This document shows, piece by piece, positions 1 through 9,325 of a stretch of 64,000 nucleotides of DNA. Both the position numbers and the translations under genes were made by a program. Source of the DNA: Prevotella sp. P6B1 (GTDB lineage Bacteria > Bacteroidota > Bacteroidia > Bacteroidales > Bacteroidaceae); contig NZ_JNKF01000013.1 of assembly GCF_000702825.1 (NCBI RefSeq), forward strand, positions 186,001 through 250,000. Direction: 5' to 3'. How positions within the stretch are numbered: the first letter of the stretch is position 1; every line of letters begins with the position of its first letter. Under the pieces are notes generated by a model. The model saw only the letters and a list, made by a program, of their open reading frames with translations. It was not told where the DNA came from and made no database searches.

Positions 1-1536
1 GAACTTATCCGTATGGCTGTTCATATACTGATACTTCAGCGTGAGGGGCGAGAACTCATGACGACTATTGGCCGATGACTGCCAGCGATAGGTCCACTCA
101 CCAGAAACAATGTGCATCTTGTAGTATTCCGGACGACGAATCACGTCAACCGACACTTTGGCATAGGTTGTTGGCGATGAGTAGAAACGACGACGAATGG
201 GGCGTCCATTCTTATCGCGACGGATGCGGTCACTATTATAGAAAGGAGCGATGATTCGGGGGAACTCCAACGACATGTCGGCACCATACTGATAACTGTT
301 CATATCTGCATTGGCACTCTTCTGCCATTCGTAAGAGCCGTGCAGGTTCAGGTCTAGTTTCTCACCGGCTCGGAAGGCATTTCTGCGCGTCAGACCAACC
401 TTCAACTCAGGGCCATATCGCCCACTGGTACGACCAATGGCATTGCCTTCGATATAGAAGTCGTAGGGTTTATCGAAAGTGCAATTCAATCGGAGGTCGA
501 GGGTATCAGAATCGGTACGAGGGGTGAACTGGAAGTCGGTACTGCTGAACACACCCGTAGCGTTAATCTTACTGGCCGACTCCATATACTTCTCATAGCT
601 GAACTCCTGGCGCGGACGCAGACGTAGATTCCTGAGTACTACGCGCGGCATGATAGGCGACTTCTTACCATTGAAATGTATCGTCAGATAGCGACGTTTT
701 ACAGAATCATTCAACTGTTCGCGAGCCGTCTTACGGAAGTTTACATCGAGTTTACCGATATACCATTTATGCAGGGCGGCATCGGGGACACCTTGCGCCA
801 GTTGGAATCGCAGTTGTGCCTTGTTATCAACCGCAAAGGTATCAGCCAGATACGAAGCGTAGCTGGAGTTATAAAAATAATAGCCATTGTTACGCAACAG
901 ACTACTGATACGTGAACGCTCAGCATCAAGATGGTTGATACTAAAGGGCGACTGGCTCTTAATCATACTTTCGTCGCAGGTAGAATCAATCAGTGCCTGA
1001 ATAGGTGCAGGAAAGTTGACATAGCTCACAGAGTCGAGCGTGAAGAGTGAATCAAGATGGATGGTATAGCCAATCTTACACTTCTTGGGATTTTTTTGCT
1101 GCACCAGTTCATAAGTCACATCACCACGGAAGAAACCGTTATTACGCAACACCGATTTAGCCACGCTACTGCGAAGCGTTGGGTTCACCTGACTCATCAG
1201 TACGGGGGCCTTACCAAAGGTCTTGGTCATCCAACGGGCAAAACCAGAATCCTTGCCCGAGAACTTATTATATACCCATAGATGCCACGACCAGGGAACC
1301 GTGAAATAACTGCTACCAAACAGCGATCCATTCGGTTCGGTGGCAAGTGCAGCCTCCAATTCGGCCTTGGTGGTTTCCAAATGGTCGTTGTAGGCTTCGA
1401 CATCATATTCTCTCTCATCGTCATAGGCCATCTTGGTCAGCCCCGTGAAGAGCTGATCGTCTTCGGGGATATTCTTTGTCATCGAACAGGAAGCGAGACA
1501 AAGCACCATGGCAATATACTTGACTTTACTTAGCAT
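1..1536 (-). CDS. tamL: TamL-type outer-membrane assembly lipoprotein (BamA/TamA superfamily), 3' end outside window
   Basis: The minus-strand frame is open for 512 codons and leaves the window before a stop. The start ATG (1534-1536) lies inside the tamB stop region, so the two genes overlap by 11 bases and are probably translationally coupled. The N-terminus is a lipoprotein signal with lipobox L-A-S-C (Cys17), followed by the NIPEDDQLFTG segment typical of the lipid-anchored TamA relatives of Bacteroidota. The middle has POTRA-like stretches (around residues 110-250), and the part before the window edge is rich in alternating beta-barrel strands. Known family role: an Omp85 barrel that works with TamB in outer-membrane biogenesis. 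The assignment is strong because TamB is next door; the barrel C-terminus cannot be inspected. Confidence 0.87.
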   Translation of the reverse strand, partial: MLSKVKYIAMVLCLASCSMTKNIPEDDQLFTGLTKMAYDDEREYDVEAYNDHLETTKAELEAALATEPNGSLFGSSYFTVPWSWHLWVYNKFSGKDSGFARWMTKTFGKAPVLMSQVNPTLRSSVAKSVLRNNGFFRGDVTYELVQQKNPKKCKIGYTIHLDSLFTLDSVSYVNFPAPIQALIDSTCDESMIKSQSPFSINHLDAERSRISSLLRNNGYYFYNSSYASYLADTFAVDNKAQLRFQLAQGVPDAALHKWYIGKLDVNFRKTAREQLNDSVKRRYLTIHFNGKKSPIMPRVVLRNLRLRPRQEFSYEKYMESASKINATGVFSSTDFQFTPRTDSDTLDLRLNCTFDKPYDFYIEGNAIGRTSGRYGPELKVGLTRRNAFRAGEKLDLNLHGSYEWQKSANADMNSYQYGADMSLEFPRIIAPFYNSDRIRRDKNGRPIRRRFYSSPTTYAKVSVDVIRRPEYYKMHIVSGEWTYRWQSSANSRHEFSPLTLKYQYMNSHTDKF

Positions 1537-4500
1537 GACGTTCTCTGTTTATGGGTCGCACACTATCTGTCCGCACGGTGTCACGAGGCGTGGTGGGTCG
1601 TGGCATCATCACTGGCTGGTCTTTCTTCCAGAAGGTCAACACATCAAGCAGACTGTTCATCTTCTTACGCCAAACAAAGCCGAGACCATATTCGCCAGTA
1701 TAACCTTCAAGCCAGTCGTAAACATTCTGGTTATAGAACAGCTTCAGATTCTTAGTAGCATCCTGATTCAATCGATATTCCATGGTCACATTATCGAAGA
1801 ACGACTGGTTCTGTCCGCCACTCATGGCATCGCTGTTTCCTGACGATACCTTTCCACCTAACTCTACCTTCAAACGGTTATTGAAGAATCGTTTGGCGAA
1901 CTTGAATGAATAGTCAGTATGCATCATACCCGAGGCATCGGTCGAGTTATCGATACCAACACTCAGGTCGAGTGTCTTCAAAGCCGACCCCGCAATACTA
2001 TTAATCTCACTCTGCAGGAACGAACTCAAAGCCGAGTTCATCGAGAAGCCACCAGTATTACCATCGGCCAGATACATGCCTGTAGTGAGCATGGCCACAG
2101 CCATCTTTCCCCTCTCCTCTTTCGACATGGTAGCCAATTCGCCGCTCACAGTCTGGTCCTCAGGGGCATCGATAATGAATTCAAGTCCCATATCGTTCAG
2201 CGTCTTGGTGATGATCACACCGCAATCGAACTGCACAGTTCGACTCACACCCGCCTCGTTAGTCACATTCGACTTGGTGCGCTCCACGGCTGTAATGTTC
2301 AACTTGGGGTTCATCGGGTCGCCCGTAAACTCCACATAGCTGCCTTCCTTCACGTGGAAAGTCCTCAGTGGGATGACGGGCAATGAATATTTCATCTCAC
2401 CACTCGACAGCGTATAACGTCCTGTCAGGTTGATACCCTCCGAGTTATACAACATACGCAAGTCGCCACCTCCCATCAGATCCACATAGTTACTCTCGTC
2501 GGCATTGAGGTCGCAGACGATATGAGCACCCTGTGATACATTGATTGTCAGGTCGATATTCAATCCTGATGGAGCCGGACGGGTAACAACAGCTATTGTT
2601 GAGTCGCTGAAATCCGTAAATTTCACCAGCTCATCCAGTCGTGTATCTGTACTCAACGGCGAGTCGAGCAACAAATAGGTCATATCCGTTGAGCCTAACA
2701 CATCCAGTCGGCCACGCATATTCAGTTCCTCCAATGGTCCCTGCAAACGAGTCAGGAAGTTCACGTAGGCCTTACCCCATGCCACGCTATTAGGCCGCTG
2801 TTTCGAATCAATCAGCAGGAAGTTACGAGCACGCATACGCATATCCATCATGATATGATCCATGTCTGAGAAGTCGATGCTACCCATCAGGTTCAGCAGG
2901 TCGTTATTGCTCGAATGAAGTCCGAAATTCTCAAGCATCAGTTTAGAACCTACAATACGTACAGGATCATCATCAAACCGCATACGGATGCCGTAAGGGA
3001 TGCTGACCAGATAAGCCGAGTCGACATACATCTCACCATTCACCTCAGGATGACTGGTGGTACCACGGATAGTCAGATTGCCCTCGCCATAGCCTTCCAA
3101 GCCTACTAACTGATCAGGTACGAAACCGTTGACCAACGACAGCGGCAGTCGTGTCATCTTGAAATCAGCATCAATAAAGCCCTCACCTTCGTTCTTATAG
3201 ATACCGCTCAGCATACCAAACTCCACATCGTCGAGCATCAATCGGGCCTCAACAGCGTGAGTATCGTCTTCCTTCATCAGATAAACCAGCTCAGTGCTCA
3301 GGTTACCAATGGGCGATCCTTCGTAAGTCATCTGCTGCACCCCCATATCACTGGCTATAGAGATATTCTCGTTCTGATCCTGCAGAATGTGGTAGTCGCC
3401 ATTCAGCTTACCCGTGATACGCGGCAGATACGGGATTACAGATGTCAGTTCACCCAGATCCAGTCGGTTGATACTCAAGGTGATATCCTGCAGCATGGTA
3501 GAATCCTGATTCTCCGTATAGAGTTTGATACCCGTTTTATCGTCGGCTATCAGATCAACCTTTGCCTGCAGACGCTTGTTACGCCCCATGAACAGATAGT
3601 TATCCTTATTCAGATTGAACACCTTATAGCCAATGGTGGGTTGCTCCGGCAGCAGTTTAAAGCGAATGCCATCACTCTCCATCTCTGCCGTTACCCCCAG
3701 ACGGACACCCATTTTATCGTGCTGGTCGTAATAGCGCAACCCCGCTAAGATACCATGCTGATGGATGGTGCCATCGATAAGGGTGTTGAATACAAACTGT
3801 GGATTACGACGGTTATTCCGTATCTGGCCCTGATACGTCAGACGTTCGCCTTTCTGCGTCAGATTCAGTCGGATGGTGTCTATACGCGTACTATCATATA
3901 TTAATGAATAGAGATAGCTCTTGCCGTTGATACCCGTTGTGGGCGAAGTGCTCACATCAACCATCATCTCCTTAAACTGGATATCCATCGCCTTCAGCAG
4001 ACTGGCCATCGGATTGTCGCGTTTACTCTCAATATGCAGTTTCATATCGGGCAACAGGCGCTTGATGGCAGGTTGATCGATGATACGCTTGTCGAGCTGC
4101 GTCATCACCGAGTCGCCCAACATGGTCAGATGTTTCAGCAGCCGCTCGTAGTTGCCACTGGCATCAAATTTCACAATAAAGTCGCCACTCTGGATACGTC
4201 CTATCACGGTATCAACGGTCGTGTTGATATGTAGTCCGATGAAATCAGGACGCAAGGTCTCTTTCTTGCCGGCGATATAGATTTCGTCCATCAGGCCAGT
4301 CACACGGTGGGTGAGTTTCATGTCCGACACCACATCCACCGAACCACAAAGTCCTATCGAGAGTGGATTTTCCACCAAACGCATACGGTAGAGGTCGGCC
4401 TTATCAAGATCGGCGCTGATAGTAGCCATCAGTTTTCTGGTGTTCAGCAACGCATCTACACCGATGGTGCCTTGCAACAATTCGTTATAGCCTACTAACT

Positions 4501-6220
4501 TTGCCAATGCATGGCCATTGGCCAATGTGGCCTCAGCTGTGAGGTTCTTCAGATTCCAACTGCCATACTGCAACTGGTGTACCTTGACATCGGCAGTCAG
4601 TTTACTCTTATTCGACAGAAAATTGGTACCATTGCCTTTTGCCTTCACATCGGCAGTAAATATATAGATAGAATCGCGCGGCATGAAGTGATGCAGATTA
4701 AGACGGTTGATGCTCACGTCAGCATCATAGCTCATCAGTTCAGTCAGCAAGTCGCCATTGGTATTGACAGGAATGCTGGCGCTACCCTTCAGCTTGATGG
4801 TCCCTGCCCCTTCGGTAGCTACCAAGTTGGTAGCATAACGCGTACCCTCGGTCTTCAGCGTGCCATCGAGTGTCATACCGTAAGGTATCCGATAGTTACG
4901 CATCATAGCAGGATCGGCCAATGCCAAAGCAAAATTCATATTCTCAGTTCTGGCATGCATACTGATGTCGGCCTTCATCTTTGTGATATCCGTCACATTA
5001 GAAGCCGTACCATTGGCAGTCATGCGGAAAGCTGTAGGCAGATTGACATCAAGTCCGGTAAAGGTCATATGCTGCATATTACCATTAACAGAGCCTTTGA
5101 TGCTGACAGGATGGTTGGGATAGCTGCGCACGAAAGCCTGCGGCATATCACCCATGAAACGCATCAGGTCCTGCTTACCTATCTGGGCATTTAAACGGAA
5201 CTTCATGCCGCCCGGCTGCTGCTCATCAAAGGCATTGAAGTCCATGGCAAGTTCGGTTTCGATCTCCGTATCAGGTGTTCTCAGCTTCAACTGTGGGATG
5301 GCCACCCGCTTATCATCCATGGTGACCTTCGCCGACAAGTGGCTGATCTGCAGACCACTCTTCTCCTTGGCTTGCAGGTCCTTTATAATCAGCGAGGTAT
5401 TCGGTTCGATATATTCAATGGATTCCAGTCGGAGATTGATGTCCGATAATGCCAGATGGTTATAGTCCAGACCGCTTACCTCTGGCTCGTAGCGGTTATT
5501 ATAGTTCAGGCGGCCGTCCAACCAATCCAGACTGCCAACCTTATAGATGCTCTGTCCCAAATCGGCCAACACCTTGCGGGCCACCGCCCTACCCATATAG
5601 GCCTGAGCATTCAGAGTATCACCAGGCAGATGAACCATGAAGTCTGACTTCAGGATACGCACTGAATCGGCATTGATAACCCATTTCATTGTCGATTCGG
5701 TGGTGTCAACAGCCGCTGTATCGCTCAGGGCGATATCCAGTCGGACTTCTGATAGTCGAGCACCATTTACCTCAACAGTTTCTTGATCGAGGTCGATGCC
5801 CTTGGACGACAGCCATAGTTCCTGCAACTCACCCTTCACACGCAAGTCGCCGATAAAGCCATTGGTATTGATGCTTGCCTGTGTCAACGACAGCTCATCG
5901 ATAACCACCCGTTTCTTTAGAAGCGGCAACAGACGCACGTCGCATACCATCTTCTTGACATCGGCGATGGTGTCCATCTGATTGGCTATCGAGTCATTAG
6001 GATGCAACGCACGGAAACCTTCGATACCCAGATCGAGCGGGAACTCCAGATTCACGTGCTGTATCGTGATGTCCATGCCCGTTTTCTCCGACGCGATGGC
6101 AGCTACCTTCTTCACCGCCCAGTTCTGTACGGGTGGCAAGTAAATCAGCGCGGCTATTATCACTAAAATCAGTATGGGTGTCAAGACCGCTATGCCCAAC
6201 CACTTCAGGACTTTCTTCAT
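1526..6220 (-). CDS. tamB: Translocation/assembly module protein TamB (DUF490)
   Basis: 1564 residues with one N-terminal membrane helix (about residues 7-30) and then a very long, repetitive beta-rich body of the AsmA/TamB type, ending in a TamB (DUF490) domain over roughly the last 450 residues. Large TamB-like proteins span the periplasm as a hydrophobic groove, and are known to act with an Omp85 partner in outer-membrane protein or lipid transport. The start ATG lies 4 bases after the stop of the pseudouridine synthase gene, and its stop overlaps the start of the TamL gene, so this is the fourth gene of a five-gene operon. Length is normal for the Bacteroidota version. Confidence 0.93.
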   Translation of the reverse strand: MKKVLKWLGIAVLTPILILVIIAALIYLPPVQNWAVKKVAAIASEKTGMDITIQHVNLEFPLDLGIEGFRALHPNDSIANQMDTIADVKKMVCDVRLLPLLKKRVVIDELSLTQASINTNGFIGDLRVKGELQELWLSSKGIDLDQETVEVNGARLSEVRLDIALSDTAAVDTTESTMKWVINADSVRILKSDFMVHLPGDTLNAQAYMGRAVARKVLADLGQSIYKVGSLDWLDGRLNYNNRYEPEVSGLDYNHLALSDINLRLESIEYIEPNTSLIIKDLQAKEKSGLQISHLSAKVTMDDKRVAIPQLKLRTPDTEIETELAMDFNAFDEQQPGGMKFRLNAQIGKQDLMRFMGDMPQAFVRSYPNHPVSIKGSVNGNMQHMTFTGLDVNLPTAFRMTANGTASNVTDITKMKADISMHARTENMNFALALADPAMMRNYRIPYGMTLDGTLKTEGTRYATNLVATEGAGTIKLKGSASIPVNTNGDLLTELMSYDADVSINRLNLHHFMPRDSIYIFTADVKAKGNGTNFLSNKSKLTADVKVHQLQYGSWNLKNLTAEATLANGHALAKLVGYNELLQGTIGVDALLNTRKLMATISADLDKADLYRMRLVENPLSIGLCGSVDVVSDMKLTHRVTGLMDEIYIAGKKETLRPDFIGLHINTTVDTVIGRIQSGDFIVKFDASGNYERLLKHLTMLGDSVMTQLDKRIIDQPAIKRLLPDMKLHIESKRDNPMASLLKAMDIQFKEMMVDVSTSPTTGINGKSYLYSLIYDSTRIDTIRLNLTQKGERLTYQGQIRNNRRNPQFVFNTLIDGTIHQHGILAGLRYYDQHDKMGVRLGVTAEMESDGIRFKLLPEQPTIGYKVFNLNKDNYLFMGRNKRLQAKVDLIADDKTGIKLYTENQDSTMLQDITLSINRLDLGELTSVIPYLPRITGKLNGDYHILQDQNENISIASDMGVQQMTYEGSPIGNLSTELVYLMKEDDTHAVEARLMLDDVEFGMLSGIYKNEGEGFIDADFKMTRLPLSLVNGFVPDQLVGLEGYGEGNLTIRGTTSHPEVNGEMYVDSAYLVSIPYGIRMRFDDDPVRIVGSKLMLENFGLHSSNNDLLNLMGSIDFSDMDHIMMDMRMRARNFLLIDSKQRPNSVAWGKAYVNFLTRLQGPLEELNMRGRLDVLGSTDMTYLLLDSPLSTDTRLDELVKFTDFSDSTIAVVTRPAPSGLNIDLTINVSQGAHIVCDLNADESNYVDLMGGGDLRMLYNSEGINLTGRYTLSSGEMKYSLPVIPLRTFHVKEGSYVEFTGDPMNPKLNITAVERTKSNVTNEAGVSRTVQFDCGVIITKTLNDMGLEFIIDAPEDQTVSGELATMSKEERGKMAVAMLTTGMYLADGNTGGFSMNSALSSFLQSEINSIAGSALKTLDLSVGIDNSTDASGMMHTDYSFKFAKRFFNNRLKVELGGKVSSGNSDAMSGGQNQSFFDNVTMEYRLNQDATKNLKLFYNQNVYDWLEGYTGEYGLGFVWRKKMNSLLDVLTFWKKDQPVMMPRPTTPRDTVRTDSVRPINRERHAK

Positions 6221-6224
6221 GATT

Positions 6225-6896
6225 TTACTTAGGTGCTATAGCCTTCCACAACGGATCGTCGGGTAATGGGGCTTCAACAGATATGGTTTCTTTGGATACA
6301 GGATGAACGAACTCCACTCGGTGCGACAACAGGGAGATGCTGCCATCGGGATTGCTACGAGGCGCACCATATTTCAAATCGCCCTTGATAGGACAGCCCA
6401 TGGCTGCCAACTGACAGCGGATCTGGTGATGACGACCCGTCATAAGTTGCACTTCCAACAAGGTATAGTTGTCCGAGCGACCTATTGTACGATATTTCAG
6501 GATGGCCTTCTTAGCGTTGGGGCGCTCACGATCGTAGGCATAACTCTTATTCTGCTTCTCGTTACGCACCAGCCAGTGCTCGAGTGTGCCCTCCAACTGT
6601 TTGGGTGTATTCTTCACAATGGCCCAATAGGTCTTGTGTACCTCGCCCTCGGCAAACATCTTGTTAAGTCGGGGCAATGCCTTAGAGGTTCTGGCAAAGA
6701 CCACAAGTCCTGAAACAGGACGATCGAGACGATGTACCACACCCAGGAAAACAGCTCCTGGCTTGGCATATTTCACCTTGATATAGTCTTTCACCAAATC
6801 AGAAAGGGGGCGATCGCCAGTTTTATCACCCTGTACGATCTCCCCACTCTGTTTGTTTACGATGATAATATGGTTGTCTTCGTATACGACTTCCAT
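6225..6896 (-). CDS. RluA-family RNA pseudouridine synthase
   Basis: 223 residues from ATG at 6894-6896; a TTG three codons further upstream abuts the fabG stop but is a less likely start. The catalytic motif HRLDRPVSGLVVFAR contains the conserved Asp of the family, followed by the K-x-Y-W-A-I and the LMTGRHHQIR motif of RluA-type enzymes. There is no S4 domain, so this is the short single-domain version. It isomerises uridine to pseudouridine in rRNA or tRNA; the exact target cannot be read from sequence. It lies 9 bases after fabG and 4 bases before tamB in the same operon. Confidence 0.9.
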   Translation of the reverse strand: MEVVYEDNHIIIVNKQSGEIVQGDKTGDRPLSDLVKDYIKVKYAKPGAVFLGVVHRLDRPVSGLVVFARTSKALPRLNKMFAEGEVHKTYWAIVKNTPKQLEGTLEHWLVRNEKQNKSYAYDRERPNAKKAILKYRTIGRSDNYTLLEVQLMTGRHHQIRCQLAAMGCPIKGDLKYGAPRSNPDGSISLLSHRVEFVHPVSKETISVEAPLPDDPLWKAIAPK

Positions 6897-6905
6897 AACC
6901 GTCAA

Positions 6906-7643
6906 TTACATGTTCATACCACCATCAACCTGGATAACCTGACCGCTAACATAGCTTGACATATCAGAAGCCAGGAAGGTAGCTACGTTGGCGATATCCT
7001 CAACCTGTCCACCACGACGCAGAGGAATCTTATTGCACCACTCCTTACGAATATCCTCAGGCAGAGCAGCAGTCATAGCTGTCTCGATGAATCCAGGAGC
7101 GATAGCGTTGGCGCGGATACCCTTTGGACCCATTTCCTGTGCGATACTCTTAGCCAGAGCAATAAGTCCAGCCTTTGAAGCGGCATAGTTAGCCTGACCA
7201 GCGTTACCATGAACACCCACTACTGAGGCCATATTGATGATAGAACCACCACGCTGACGCATCATGACGGGTACACAAGCGTGGATGAAATTGAAGGCAC
7301 TCTTCAGGTTAACGGCGATAACAGCATCCCACTGCTGCTCGGTCATGCGCAGCATCAGACCGTCCTTGGTGATACCAGCGTTGTTAACCAGAATATCGAT
7401 AGAACCAAACTCTTCCTTCACAGCCTTAACCACTTCCTCAGTCTGTGCAAAGTCGGCAGCGTTAGAAGCGTAGCTCTTTGCCTTAACGCCGAGAGCGGCG
7501 ATTTCCTTCTCAGTTTCTTCGTTCACCTGTAGGTCGGTGAATGCGATGTTACAGCCCTCAGAGGCATACTTCAGTGCGATAGCCTTTCCGATACCGCGTG
7601 CAGCACCTGTAATCAGCGCTGTCTTACCTTCTAATAATCCCAT
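6906..7643 (-). CDS. fabG: 3-oxoacyl-[acyl-carrier-protein] reductase FabG
   Basis: 245 residues, full length for a classical short-chain dehydrogenase. Visible features are the NADP-binding TGAARGIG (residues 12-19), NNAG (87-90), the catalytic Ser140, Tyr153 and Lys157 (YAASK), and the PGFIETAMT loop. Known role: NADPH-dependent reduction of beta-ketoacyl-ACP in type II fatty acid synthesis. It is the second gene of the TetR-led operon, 33 bases after the regulator and directly before the pseudouridine synthase gene. Putting fatty acid reduction in one unit with TamB/TamL suggests an envelope-supply theme, which is inference. Confidence 0.93.
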   Translation of the reverse strand: MGLLEGKTALITGAARGIGKAIALKYASEGCNIAFTDLQVNEETEKEIAALGVKAKSYASNAADFAQTEEVVKAVKEEFGSIDILVNNAGITKDGLMLRMTEQQWDAVIAVNLKSAFNFIHACVPVMMRQRGGSIINMASVVGVHGNAGQANYAASKAGLIALAKSIAQEMGPKGIRANAIAPGFIETAMTAALPEDIRKEWCNKIPLRRGGQVEDIANVATFLASDMSSYVSGQVIQVDGGMNM

Positions 7644-7676
7644 AATTATTTTCTATTATTAATAATGTGTAATGTT

Positions 7677-8270
7677 TTACTTTCTCTGAATCTTACCAAG
7701 CGCACCATAAACCACCTTGGCAACCTGGGGCTTGGTATCCTCCTCCTTCATACCGTGCGCAATACGCCCATAGATATATGGCACCTCAAGACCCTTGATA
7801 CAGTAGTGCGTAATGTCTGCCACCAGATCGACATTATCGATATCAAACTCGCCATCCTCCTTGCCTTCGGCATACACCTTACGAAACAGTTCAATCTCTG
7901 CATCATCGAAATGGCGGCGCACTTTCTCCACCATCCATATATTACGGAAGAACTCAGCACGCAGGTTACCGTTGCGCACTACCGTTTCACGAATCATACT
8001 GAGATGGGTGTAGATCAGTTCGATAATCTTGTCCTGTGGGCGGATTTTACGAGCAGCCACTTCATCAAGTTTATCACTCAGTCGCTCCAACTCACTCTCG
8101 ATAACGGCGTAGTAGATTTCCTCCTTTGATTTAAAATAGGTATAGAGTGTACGGCGACCTTTGCCCGACTGCAATGCAATATCGTTCATCGTCGTATTCT
8201 CAAGCCCGTTTTTAGCAAATAGCTGTCGGGCTACATCTACCAGCTTTTGTCTTGTTTTGGATATCGACAT
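7677..8270 (-). CDS. TetR/AcrR-family transcriptional regulator
   Basis: 197 residues. The N-terminal TetR helix-turn-helix is clear (residues about 8-55, with the family pattern A..LF...G...T....IA...G...TLY.YF..KEE); the C-terminal ligand domain is helical and not diagnostic. It is the first gene of the operon leading into fabG, and a Shine-Dalgarno sequence AGGAGG (8279-8284) sits 8 bases before the ATG, which is uncommon in Bacteroidota. An inverted repeat overlaps its -7 box, so autorepression of the whole operon is the natural reading. A role as a fatty-acid or envelope-stress sensor is inferred from fabG. Confidence 0.9.
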   Translation of the reverse strand: MSISKTRQKLVDVARQLFAKNGLENTTMNDIALQSGKGRRTLYTYFKSKEEIYYAVIESELERLSDKLDEVAARKIRPQDKIIELIYTHLSMIRETVVRNGNLRAEFFRNIWMVEKVRRHFDDAEIELFRKVYAEGKEDGEFDIDNVDLVADITHYCIKGLEVPYIYGRIAHGMKEEDTKPQVAKVVYGALGKIQRK

Positions 8271-8278
8271 GACTGTTT

Positions 8279-8350
8279 CCTCCTAAAAATTTAAAATTGC
8301 ACACATTTCTACAGTGTGCAAAAGTAAACTATTTCTTTGAATTACACAAG
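8279..8350 (-). promoter_or_regulatory. Promoter, operator and Shine-Dalgarno of the TetR-fabG-tamB operon
   Basis: Reading on the minus strand: CTTG (8347-8350, weak -33), 20 bases, TACTTTTG (8319-8326, -7 box), then the inverted repeat TTGCACAC-N9-GTGTGCAA (8297-8321) overlapping the end of the -7 box and the predicted start site, and AGGAGG at 8279-8284. The inverted repeat is a plausible TetR dimer operator. Confidence 0.75.
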
Positions 8351-8406
8351 AAAAACGGGCAAAAATATTACAAAAACAACAATTTTATAAAAAAATAGCT
8401 CGAAAA

Positions 8407-8438
8407 TTTGGTCAATTCAAAAAATAGTCGTACCTTTG
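8407..8438 (+). promoter_or_regulatory. Promoter of the initiator tRNA gene
   Basis: TTTG at 8407-8410 and TACCTTTG at 8431-8438, separated by 20 bases: an exact match to the Bacteroidota primary sigma consensus, about 48 bases before the mature tRNA. Confidence 0.85.
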
Positions 8439-8485
8439 CACCCGCAAAACAGAAAACGACCTGATTTGCCACCGAAAATTAACAT

Positions 8486-8558
8486 CGCGGAGTGGAGCAG
8501 TTGGTAGCTCGCCAGGCTCATAACCTGGAGGTCGCACGTTCGAATCCTGCCTCCGCAA
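8486..8558 (+). tRNA. Initiator tRNA-fMet (anticodon CAU)
   Basis: A complete cloverleaf with anticodon CAT inside the loop CTCATAA. The first acceptor position is C1 facing A72 (CGCGGAG against CTCCGCA), the unpaired 1-72 position that marks bacterial initiator tRNA. CCA is not encoded. The anticodon stem is CCAGG/CCTGG, so only two of the usual three G-C pairs next to the loop are present, and the T stem has a C-C mismatch (GCACG/CCTGC). Confidence 0.93.
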
Positions 8559-8567
8559 CTCTGTAGA

Positions 8568-8597
8568 AAGCCCGACAGATGTCGGGCTTAATTTTTT
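8568..8597 (+). terminator. Rho-independent terminator of tRNA-fMet
   Basis: Perfect 9-bp stem AAGCCCGAC/GTCGGGCTT with loop AGAT, followed by AATTTTTT. Confidence 0.9.
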
Positions 8598-8684
8598 GTA
8601 GCAACCAAAGAAAACCAAAGGCATAAAAACAAAATACCCGATCGTCAGGGTTATATCCTTGACAATCGGATTATAAGGATCCTT

Positions 8685-9128
8685 CTATTTCATCTTGGCC
8701 AGCACCTTACGGTAGTACTTGTTAGTAGCCTTGACACTGTACTTAACTCCTCCATTCCAAGAACGTATAGCCTTCTCGACGTTGTTCTCTGGGTTATAGT
8801 ACTTTTGGATTAACAGGAACATCTCCTTCGATTTCTCTACACTATAGCGATCGCTTAAAGTGTATCGCTTATTACTCTTCAACTTCTTCAGAATATTATT
8901 GCATTCTTTTACGAAAATCGGAGTAATCTGCATCGCGCCTACTGAGTTTCCACTCACGGCTCGGGGATTCCCTTCGCTCTCTACTAAAATAATTGCATCC
9001 ATCACTGGATTCCAGTCAAAGCCTGACGTTTGATTGCTCTTCGTAGTCTTTCCTCCTGCAGTAGTAGTCATGCACACCAGCATTAGAGCCATCAGGCAAA
9101 GAACTGCCTTCTTACTAAATTGAATCAT
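8685..9128 (-). CDS. Exported lytic-transglycosylase-like (SLT domain) protein
   Basis: 147 residues with an N-terminal signal peptide (about residues 1-24), so it acts in the periplasm or at the outer surface. The SLT motif is present: the catalytic Glu50 in VESEGNPRAVSG followed by GAMQIT, then the aromatic YYNPENNVEKAIRSWNGG segment. Known family chemistry: cleavage of the MurNAc-GlcNAc bond in peptidoglycan with 1,6-anhydro product. The protein is short, essentially just the catalytic domain. It is monocistronic with its own promoter. Confidence 0.82.
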   Translation of the reverse strand: MIQFSKKAVLCLMALMLVCMTTTAGGKTTKSNQTSGFDWNPVMDAIILVESEGNPRAVSGNSVGAMQITPIFVKECNNILKKLKSNKRYTLSDRYSVEKSKEMFLLIQKYYNPENNVEKAIRSWNGGVKYSVKATNKYYRKVLAKMK

Positions 9129-9217
9129 ATTCTCTATACTTTAGGCGGCCTTTTCAGACCGCGTTATCCTTTAGATTTCTTCTTCACTTTGAAGCGACTT
9201 CACGTCGATTTCCGGTG

Positions 9218-9246
9218 CAAATATACGAATTATTTCGATAGACAAT
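9218..9246 (-). promoter_or_regulatory. Promoter of the SLT-domain gene
   Basis: Minus-strand -7 box TATATTTG (9218-9225) with a weak -33 ATTG at 9243-9246. It is about 90 bases before the ATG. Confidence 0.65.
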
Positions 9247-9250
9247 CCTA

Positions 9251-9270
9251 ATGTTAAAGTCTTTTAACAT
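9251..9270 (-). other. Small perfect hairpin downstream of mutS2
   Basis: ATGTTAAA-GTCT-TTTAACAT, an 8-bp stem. It lies between the mutS2 stop and the SLT promoter. There is no T run, so it is only a weak terminator candidate. Confidence 0.35.
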
Positions 9271-9325
9271 TTATTGGGAAGTATGAGTGACATACGTCAA
9301 TAAATTAACAATTTTCACAAAACGG

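Noticed and set aside
8412..8624. A 70-codon open frame over the tRNA-fMet gene
   Set aside because: It is wholly explained by the tRNA, its promoter and terminator.
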